A stretch of DNA of 15,999 bases, from contig JAKBSX010000015.1 of NCBI GenBank assembly GCA_021844725.1, positions 1-15,999 of the forward strand, given 5' to 3'. The notes below the pieces were generated by a model, which saw only the letters and a program-made list of their open reading frames with translations, searched no databases and was not told where the DNA came from. Below, one piece after another: positions 1 through 5,901 of this stretch. Origin of the DNA: Actinomycetes bacterium (lineage in GTDB: Bacteria > Actinomycetota > Acidimicrobiia > Acidimicrobiales > Acidimicrobiaceae). The stretch's first letter is position 1. The number at the start of each line of letters is the position of its first letter. The position numbers and the translations under genes were made by a program.

Positions 1-387
1 GCAGCAGCACCGGAGTTTACCTTCGCCGTCAACGCTGTACCAGCTACTACCGTGTTCCCAGAATAAGTGTATACGTTGGTGGTGGTGGTGCCGTTCCCTA
101 GAGCAAAAACGCCTAGAGTAGACGTGCCAGCAGCAGCACCGAAGTCTACCTTCGCCGTCAACGCTGTACCAGCTACTACCGTGTTCCCAGAATAAGTGTA
201 TACGTTGGTGGTGGTGGTGCCGCTCCCTAGAGCAAAAACGCCTAGAGTAGACGTGCCAGCAGCAGCACCGGAGTGTACCGTCGCCGTTAATGCTGTACCC
301 GCCACTACCGTGTTCCCAGAATAAGTGTATACGTTGGTAGTGGTGGTGGTGTTCCCTAGAGCAAAAACACCAAGGGTGCCTTGTACG
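1..387. repeat. 129-bp tandem repeat, about three copies in the window
   Basis: Units begin at about 1, 130 and 259 with the same GCAGCAGCACC start, so the period is exactly 129 bases or 43 codons. The first two units differ at only about three positions. The third, nearest the gene start, is more diverged and loses similarity near 380. The array probably continues past the left edge. It encodes the kelch-like blades of the partial gene and keeps its reading frame. Confidence 0.9.
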
Positions 388-446
388 AGGTTTCCTACCC
401 AACCCCACAAGCCCCCGTAGTTATAGGCTTCTAAGAGAGGTGGCAT
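1..446 (-). CDS. Kelch-like repeat tail protein, 3' end beyond the window (partial)
   Basis: Translating the minus strand from the ATG at 446-444 gives an open frame of 148 codons that reaches base 1 without a stop. After a short Gly/Trp-rich start (MPPLLEAYNYGGLWGWVGN) the protein becomes a tandem array of 43-residue units. Each unit has a GVFALG strand, a Thr run, NVYTYSGN, then VVAGTALTA and GAAAGTSTL. The pattern GxFALG...YxY...NxV..GxxL...AA resembles kelch-type beta-propeller blades, with Val where kelch usually has Trp. The start shares its A with the TAA stop of the upstream fibre-like gene (TAATG), and GGAG lies 10 bases upstream, so translation is probably coupled. The position at the distal end of the tail operon suggests a receptor-binding or fibre-tip protein. 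The kelch assignment is by eye. Total length is unknown. Confidence 0.75.
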   Translation of the reverse strand, partial: MPPLLEAYNYGGLWGWVGNLVQGTLGVFALGNTTTTTNVYTYSGNTVVAGTALTATVHSGAAAGTSTLGVFALGSGTTTTNVYTYSGNTVVAGTALTAKVDFGAAAGTSTLGVFALGNGTTTTNVYTYSGNTVVAGTALTAKVNSGAA

Positions 447-1390
447 TACGCTATCGCTCCGGCGAAGGTGAAGGATACGTTTGCAAGCGATGTCGCTGGT
501 GTTCCGCTAACCGCTACGGTAAATGTATTTCCGGGAGCAATACTAATTGCGTTTCCGCTGGTGCTGAATGTCATGGCATAACCGCTAGCAGCAATCGTCG
601 CTGTGCCTATGATGGTTCCAGATACGGAGATGTTGAACGAAGTTGCCGTAGAACCGGAAGCCGTAGCGCCGCCATAGCTTCCGGCGAAGTTGGCAGGAAA
701 ATTGACGCTACGAGGACTAAAGAAGTTCATCAATACTTGCGATGCCGATAAAGTGCCTACCGCACCACCGGCAACGTCATAAGGCACACCACTTCCCGCA
801 GACAATTCACTCTGCAACTGACTGTAAGTAACAAGATCATCCGCTCCAGTTCCCGAAGCCGCTGTAACAATACCGCTTACCGAAAGAGCACCGTCAATCG
901 TCTGACTCGCAGTGAAGGTGTTATCAACAGCAAGTTGCGCGAAGCCCGTAGTTGAGCTAGTCAACTGTCCAAGAGTAACAAATTGATAGGATTGCGTTGC
1001 CGCTGCACCGGATACTGGTTGTGAAAACGAACCGGAAGCAAAAGACGGAGAGAACGTACCATTAGTGAGTTGCTGAAAATTGACGGCATCATAGCCGGAA
1101 CTACCAGACGCCACCGCGAAAATCTGCCCACTGGCACCATTGACTAGAGCGTATGCCGTAGGATCAACGAGCACCTGTTGCCATTGCGCCGTGCCGGAAG
1201 CTCCGGCAATCGTACAATACCACACATCGTTTGTAGTGGTATCCATAACGAAATTGCCCTGCAACCCTCCAAGTGTTCCTACAGGAGTGCCGTTATTTGG
1301 AGCAGCCGTGCCACGGATAACTTGAAGTCCTGCGCTACCTGACACAAAAGGCGTGAGCGTGTCGTTATTGACTAGAAAAGTGGTTGCCAT
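446..1390 (-). CDS. Tail fibre-like protein (314 aa)
   Basis: This is a Gly/Ser/Ala/Thr-rich, cysteine-poor protein with the composition of a phage fibre or adhesin. Residues about 30-75 contain a module (FVMDTTTNDVWYCT...TAQWQQV) related to one in the two upstream genes. The middle carries two copies of a [FV]VT[LY][GS]QL-type motif (near QFVTLGQL and LVTYSQLQ), common in phage fibre shafts. The C-terminal 65 residues form a Ser/Thr-rich beta domain ending SFTFAGAIA, like the end domains of many fibre proteins. The ATG at 1390 has GAGGG six bases upstream. Its TAA stop overlaps the next start. I infer a host-contact role from composition and position only. No trimerisation or chaperone domain is recognisable. 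Confidence 0.7.
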   Translation of the reverse strand: MATTFLVNNDTLTPFVSGSAGLQVIRGTAAPNNGTPVGTLGGLQGNFVMDTTTNDVWYCTIAGASGTAQWQQVLVDPTAYALVNGASGQIFAVASGSSGYDAVNFQQLTNGTFSPSFASGSFSQPVSGAAATQSYQFVTLGQLTSSTTGFAQLAVDNTFTASQTIDGALSVSGIVTAASGTGADDLVTYSQLQSELSAGSGVPYDVAGGAVGTLSASQVLMNFFSPRSVNFPANFAGSYGGATASGSTATSFNISVSGTIIGTATIAASGYAMTFSTSGNAISIAPGNTFTVAVSGTPATSLANVSFTFAGAIA

Positions 1391-1471
1391 GTTAAACCCT
1401 CGTGAGCAGCGGTGTTTGGGCGATTATTTCCATAGTATGAAGCGTTCCGCGATTAGTCTAGTGTTACGGTT
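1391..1471 (-). promoter_or_regulatory. 81-base gap upstream of the fibre-like gene, with a shared 12-mer
   Basis: One of only three gaps over 60 bases. It holds the ribosome binding site GAGGG for the 314-aa gene. At 1454-1465 it has AACACTAGACTA (minus strand), identical to 9152-9163 in the gap before the other fibre-like gene. I see no terminator hairpin or U-tract. The function of the 12-mer is unknown; promoter, processing site or recombination seam are possible. Confidence 0.35.
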
Positions 1472-1663
1472 TCAATCCGTCGCTATTGCCGCCTCAACTA
1501 CTTGCCAGATTGCAGTTGCCGTCGTTCCAGTTTGCGTACAAATAAACAACAGGTTTTTGGATGTGTCGAAATATTTGTCGTTGATAGTTCCACTCACGGT
1601 TCCATTCGGATCACCCTGCCCAATGAAGAAGTTAGTGGATGCAGTCGTACCTAGACTGTTCAT
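1472..1663 (-). CDS. Small single-module tail protein (63 aa)
   Basis: The whole protein after the first two residues aligns without gaps to the last 61 residues of the preceding I-like gene, with 32 identities by my count. Shared anchors include LGT, TNF, DPNG, NDK.F, LL.IC, TGT.ATA and W. The ATG overlaps the upstream TGA as ATGA, so translation is probably coupled; no strong ribosome binding site is visible. It has a single Cys, at the LLFICT position. It is therefore a free-standing copy of a terminal module, perhaps an adaptor between the I-like protein and the fibre. The function is not established. A remnant of a partial gene duplication is the alternative, but the frame is intact and the start well placed. 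Confidence 0.65.
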   Translation of the reverse strand: MNSLGTTASTNFFIGQGDPNGTVSGTINDKYFDTSKNLLFICTQTGTTATAIWQVVEAAIATD

Positions 1664-2556
1664 ACGGAACCCACTGCTTCATTGATCGGTGTCCATGTAG
1701 CGGTTGCCGCAGTACCCGTAGTCGTACAGATATACAGTAACCGAGTAGTCGTATTGAAAGCCTTGTCATTTTCCGTGCCACCAAGAGAACCATTAGGATC
1801 GGTTGTGACAATGGTGAAGTTGGTATAAGCGTCCGTACCGAGTGCTGTTGCCCCCGGAGGGGTATTGTTTGGCGTCGTGAATATGCTCAATGGTACTGGA
1901 ACCGGAGCAATCGCTAGAGAAGGATTCAAAATGGGGTCCGTCAAAAATGTCGTGGGTATTTTTGACACGGTATTAGGTGTGCCAGCGCCTAGCGTGAAGG
2001 ATTGAGCAATCTTCGCACTGGTCAACCACGACCCCGGCACACGACTGACACCAAAGAAGTTCACTGTACTCGCATAGTTTCCGCCAGTGGCTATGTAAAA
2101 CGGCGTAAACGGAACACCTGCTGGGCGAAAAGTGCCCAGATTACTAGCCAATTGATTGTAATTTTCTCCGGGTAGAGCCTCATTGAGATTGAGCGCCCAA
2201 GAGGTCAAATTGAAGTTCTCACTAATACTCGCGCTGATTCCGTAGCCCCAATCCATGTAGTACCGGAGCGTAACCGGCGTGCCTCCGCGAGCGGTAAGCG
2301 TATTCTGAATAATGGTTCGGTAATTTGAATCCGTTAAATTAGGTCCACGAGGGACGTTGAACAAACCGCCCCACAAGTCGAGCCAACCCCATTGAGCATT
2401 ATTGAACGTCATCTGGTTCATAATGCCATCGACGCTTGAGGTCCATTGCGTAATGCCCGCGTTTAAGCTGTTCTGCCACCATAGATACGTGTTCCCCTCA
2501 CGCTTGAAGTTGCGCGGGAGATCGCTCAGATAGTATTGAACAGCGGCAAAATCCAT
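1660..2556 (-). CDS. Baseplate/tail protein I-like (298 aa)
   Basis: The N-terminal third resembles P2 gpI/Mu gp48-type and related baseplate proteins, which link the wedge to the fibres. Residues 58-80 read WLDLWGGLFNVPRG...TDSNYR, the usual aromatic-Leu-Asp..G...R.....D..YR pattern, followed by an ARGGTP segment as in family members. Residues about 110-235 are less recognisable. Residues 238-298 are an extra module repeated as the next gene. The ATG at 2556 lies three bases after the J-like TAG, with GGAG eight bases upstream. Gene order J then I matches Mu and P2. The family assignment rests on motifs and order; the added C-terminal module is the unusual part. Confidence 0.75.
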   Translation of the reverse strand: MDFAAVQYYLSDLPRNFKREGNTYLWWQNSLNAGITQWTSSVDGIMNQMTFNNAQWGWLDLWGGLFNVPRGPNLTDSNYRTIIQNTLTARGGTPVTLRYYMDWGYGISASISENFNLTSWALNLNEALPGENYNQLASNLGTFRPAGVPFTPFYIATGGNYASTVNFFGVSRVPGSWLTSAKIAQSFTLGAGTPNTVSKIPTTFLTDPILNPSLAIAPVPVPLSIFTTPNNTPPGATALGTDAYTNFTIVTTDPNGSLGGTENDKAFNTTTRLLYICTTTGTAATATWTPINEAVGSV

Positions 2557-2559
2557 GAA

Positions 2560-3732
2560 CTATGCTCCGAAGTTGATGCTAATGGATTGCAATACGATAC
2601 GCTCAATCGCGGTGGGAGATAGTGTTGTAACAGAAGCCCCGGATGTATTTTCCAGTGTCACCGTTAGACCAGAAACGCCTCCTGCAACGGCATTGGCCAC
2701 CGTAGCATTTACTTGGCTATACGACAATGACTGTCCAAAAATGGGGTTGGCGAATAGAGATGATACAGCCAATTGTACGGACGACGTAAGCGAAGCTGCG
2801 GCACTAGGATTCGTGCTCGTGGGAGTACCACTAACGATAACAATAGCCCCCAAAGGAACAACGGCATTGACGCTGTACGGTACGCCAGCGGGGCGGTTCC
2901 CCGGCAGATTGGGGTAGGTGCCATTGAGCACAGTCGTTACCGCGTCTATGAGGGCTTGCGTTGCTGACCCACTTCCGTTGTCCACATAGACTGCGTATCC
3001 CGGCGTCAGTGTCGTAGCGCCACTTGCCATTTGCGCAAGCCAAGGTTCATAAACCGTGGAATATTGGACTGCTTCTCCTGTAGCTGAGACGTTTATACCA
3101 ATACAGGCGTTAGCGATAGCCACAGGGGTTGCGCCGTTCACCGCCGCGACAGTTGCCGTGAATCTGGACAAAACGGATTGTGGAGATTCGGTAACGGCCC
3201 CTCCGCTTGTGGGGTATAGATTGGATACGGATAATGGATACGGCAACCCAGAGATAATTTGATTGATACTGTTCGCTGACACGTTTCCCGTTGTCCCCGT
3301 TTGGACCGCTTGTACAGGGACGTTGATGGAGATTGCCCCGGCATTCAAAATGGCATTTTGCGTGGTAACAAATTGTACGCCGTTTGTCGTTTGAACAAGC
3401 GTGCCGATGGGAATGAGCACGCTCTGACTAGCGGCAGTGGCGTTTGCCGCGAAGCTCGTAGCGAAGGTCACTTGCCCTACGGCAACAGAGGCCGGATTCG
3501 GGAAGATGTTATAGGCGCTGAATGCGCTATATACAATCGCCTGAAACGCCTCCGCCTGAGCGATAACGCCTTGCATCTCGCCAATCATACCTTGAGCCTC
3601 GGCCAGAGTGCGTATCTGCGAGCCTTTGTTGTAGTCGGTAAGCACCCCAGACTGCGCCGCCATTGCCGCCAATATCTGCGTGGCGATGCTATTGGTATCG
3701 GGCGGTGCTGCTACGGTGATTGAATTAGCCAT
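2560..3732 (-). CDS. Baseplate wedge protein J-like (390 aa)
   Basis: Resembles the baseplate J family (P2 gpJ, Mu gp47, T4 gp6 core), which forms the wedge ring around the hub and triggers sheath contraction. Near the N-terminus is KGSQIRTLAEAQGMIGE...QAEAFQAIVYSAF (about 35-72), the helical entry typical of the family. Next comes IPIGTLVQT and VPVQAVQTGTTGNVSANSI (about 135-155). Near residue 175 is SGGAVTESPQSVLSRF, matching the GG..xEs...l..R hallmark. The C-terminal half has an alpha/beta domain (YAVYVDNG, NAVVPLGAIVIVSG) as in J proteins. The ATG at 3732 has GAGG eight bases upstream, ten bases after the preceding stop. The length suits the family. Confidence 0.88.
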   Translation of the reverse strand: MANSITVAAPPDTNSIATQILAAMAAQSGVLTDYNKGSQIRTLAEAQGMIGEMQGVIAQAEAFQAIVYSAFSAYNIFPNPASVAVGQVTFATSFAANATAASQSVLIPIGTLVQTTNGVQFVTTQNAILNAGAISINVPVQAVQTGTTGNVSANSINQIISGLPYPLSVSNLYPTSGGAVTESPQSVLSRFTATVAAVNGATPVAIANACIGINVSATGEAVQYSTVYEPWLAQMASGATTLTPGYAVYVDNGSGSATQALIDAVTTVLNGTYPNLPGNRPAGVPYSVNAVVPLGAIVIVSGTPTSTNPSAAASLTSSVQLAVSSLFANPIFGQSLSYSQVNATVANAVAGGVSGLTVTLENTSGASVTTLSPTAIERIVLQSISINFGA

Positions 3733-3742
3733 GTCTTTTTCC

Positions 3743-5137
3743 TCAAGGTTGCAGCACGAGATTCAGGTTTGTGGACGCCGTATTGAAACCGTTCGGTTGG
3801 ATCGTCGCCTGATAACTGATGAGATTATTAGGCTGCATGGAGACGGTCCAATACGGAATGTTATTCACTCTCGGATCGGTCAATATCGCGCTGTTTGCAT
3901 AGGCCCCTATGTGCATCGCCGTTTGTGGCTCTTGCACATTGCCCACTTCTGGCGGCACACGACTTCCGTAGTTTGGATGGTAAATCAGCGTCCCTAGCGT
4001 TGTCAGTATTCTGCGCTCTAAAGCAAACGCCAGATTTTCATATCCGCTGATAGTGAAAAAGTCACCTGTCCACGGTAGCATATTACTGTTCAACGGCCCG
4101 TAATACAAATCAGTGCCGAGATAGTTAATCAAGTAATTCGGCGGCGTCTGTTGGTTATTGTTTACAGCAGGCGGCAGAAACAACTGCTGTCCCGGATAAA
4201 CCTGATACGGAGGAGTTATTCCATTCAGTTGCGCTATCTGCTGCCATTGTTCAAAGTTTCCCAAATACCTGTCTGCGATATTTGGGAGAGAGTCGTTTTG
4301 TCTCACGGTGATTACATGAGCAGTACCTAGATTCTGTTCATTAAAGGACGCAATCAAAGTATCCAGTTGAATGAGCGTTGTGTTTATGACATATTTTAAC
4401 GTGTTCAACGATTGCAGCAAAGCGTCGTTGGGATTGGTCGATTGCAATAGTCCTATCGCCGCCAAGGAAGGATATGCGGCAATCGTATTCCATAGCGAAA
4501 GCAATCCGATCTCTTGAGAAAAAGGTTCGATATTGTTTACGATGACGGACAAAGTCTGTGCTACGGCGGCTTGGCGATTGAACGCTTCGATGGCGTCTCC
4601 TTCGCCGGAAGGAAAAGATTGCTGGAGCGCCGCAGCGTAGGCATACCAATCAGCGCTCTGATTTGTCAGGATGACGCTCATATTGTCGGTGCTCAATCCC
4701 GCAGGGATAGGTTCCACTATATAGGTCATGATGTAGTCGAGCAATCCGGTGGACGCGAAGCCCGGTACGCCGTTCAATATATTGTTGAAATTGATTACGG
4801 GCATAATCTCTGGATGCAACAGTGAGGCGATATTCGATATGGTCGTATTTATCGTCGCTATGCGCGTTTCCGCCATCCCTACAATACTTGAGGAAATCGT
4901 CACAGGAAGCGCCACCCCCTGCTGCAAATTAGCGAGTTCGGTTTGCAGCGACAGATACAATAAGCTCCCGTTGATATAGTCCAAGCCGTTTTTCAACGTA
5001 TCCCGTGAAGCTGTCAAGGTGCTTGTAGAAACAGTGTTTCCAGGAGACAGGTACGATCCCAAGAAATTGACAACCTGAAGATAGTTTCCCCATAGCGAAT
5101 CTATGAGGTTATAAGGCACATACACCGATGTACTCAC
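3743..5137 (-). CDS. Baseplate wedge protein, LysM + gp25-like fusion (464 aa)
   Basis: Three parts are visible. Residues 1-270 are a largely helical region I cannot assign. Residues 274-323 are a LysM domain (HVITVRQNDSLPNIADRYLG ... NGI...VYPGQQLFLPP). Residues about 342-464 resemble gp25/gpW-like wedge proteins: GDFFTISGYENLAFALERRI, LTTLGTLIYHPNYGS, then DPRVNNIPYWTV. In contractile tails the gp25-like protein bundles the wedge and seeds the sheath. T4 gp53 is a separate wedge protein with a LysM-like fold, so this may be a natural gp53-gp25-type fusion (inference). The start is GTG at 5137, overlapping the upstream TGA as GTGA; no strong ribosome binding site is seen, so translational coupling is likely. 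A start further in would remove part of the helical region but has no support. Confidence 0.8.
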   Translation of the reverse strand: MSTSVYVPYNLIDSLWGNYLQVVNFLGSYLSPGNTVSTSTLTASRDTLKNGLDYINGSLLYLSLQTELANLQQGVALPVTISSSIVGMAETRIATINTTISNIASLLHPEIMPVINFNNILNGVPGFASTGLLDYIMTYIVEPIPAGLSTDNMSVILTNQSADWYAYAAALQQSFPSGEGDAIEAFNRQAAVAQTLSVIVNNIEPFSQEIGLLSLWNTIAAYPSLAAIGLLQSTNPNDALLQSLNTLKYVINTTLIQLDTLIASFNEQNLGTAHVITVRQNDSLPNIADRYLGNFEQWQQIAQLNGITPPYQVYPGQQLFLPPAVNNNQQTPPNYLINYLGTDLYYGPLNSNMLPWTGDFFTISGYENLAFALERRILTTLGTLIYHPNYGSRVPPEVGNVQEPQTAMHIGAYANSAILTDPRVNNIPYWTVSMQPNNLISYQATIQPNGFNTASTNLNLVLQP

Positions 5138-5901
5138 AGTATGCTGCTCACGGAGGATACAACCGATTGCGCCGATCCATAAAGACTGCTGACGCCGCTG
5201 ATGAAAGTGCTCACATTATTCTGCACGGTGGCGACGGCGGCTCCAAATGCGGCAGCAATAGGATCATTCGTTCCATTAGCCGGTTCCAAGGCGTGCGCGA
5301 TTGATTTTACGCCAACCAGATGAAATTTGTAATAACTCAAAACGGGTCGTTGTTTGTCCTGCCAAATTTGTTGTGGTCCTACCGGAACCACTTCATAGAA
5401 CACACTGGAAAAGTAGTCGTAGAACTCCATCGTATAGAGATTTGGGCTTTGCGAATCCATCTTGTCCACATTCATATTGGCGAATTTAAGCAACATGCTC
5501 TGAACAGTTTGAATAGACTCTAAGCCGGTGTATTTGAAACCGTCTGTTAAATGCTTCTGCCAGCCAGTAGTACCTTCTATGTCGAAAATAAGTGGTGCCA
5601 TGCCGTATTGATCGACAAGGCGCGATACACCGTATTGAGCAGCAGTTCCGGGAGTGTCATAAAAAGTGGCCATGCTCGTTTCCGTGCGGCGGATACTCGA
5701 TGGGGACAAAGGAAACGTGTAAGTCGCCAGCGCGGTTTTTGCCTTGTTGGGGTAATGAATCGACAAGCGATAAATCGCCTGTTGCATATTCGGAACTTGC
5801 TTATTCCGATAGGTTTGGGCATAGGCGGTTGGGCTACCTTGGGTGGAAGGGTTCCCGTAGGTAATTCCTAATGCACCTTCAATATCACTGGCTATGCTCA
5901 T
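5134..5901 (-). CDS. Baseplate or tube-hub adaptor-like protein (255 aa)
   Basis: Residues about 40-115 contain YRLSIHYPN, ATYTFPLSPSSIRRTE and a PLIFDIEGTTG strand. That layout (a Phe-Pro-x-x-Pro-like segment followed by a beta sandwich ending in an I.G..G strand) is seen in baseplate adaptors such as the N-terminal part of XkdP-like proteins. The middle has a MEFYDYFSSVFYEVVPVG segment typical of such sandwiches. The C-terminal 45 residues are small and hydrophobic (Ala/Val/Ser-rich), with no clear membrane segment. Unlike XkdP it has no LysM domain; the next gene has one. It overlaps the propeller gene as ATGA. The structural role is well supported by its neighbours, but the exact identity is only tentative. 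Confidence 0.55.
   Translation of the reverse strand: MSIASDIEGALGITYGNPSTQGSPTAYAQTYRNKQVPNMQQAIYRLSIHYPNKAKTALATYTFPLSPSSIRRTETSMATFYDTPGTAAQYGVSRLVDQYGMAPLIFDIEGTTGWQKHLTDGFKYTGLESIQTVQSMLLKFANMNVDKMDSQSPNLYTMEFYDYFSSVFYEVVPVGPQQIWQDKQRPVLSYYKFHLVGVKSIAHALEPANGTNDPIAAAFGAAVATVQNNVSTFISGVSSLYGSAQSVVSSVSSIL

Noticed and set aside
1..387. Regular repeats that might suggest a CRISPR array
   Set aside because: The 129-bp units are contiguous, with no spacers, and keep an open reading frame coding for a 43-residue unit.
3301..3723. Plus-strand open frame of 140 codons antisense to the J-like gene
   Set aside because: The opposite strand holds a clear J-family protein with a good start; the antisense translation shows no family features.
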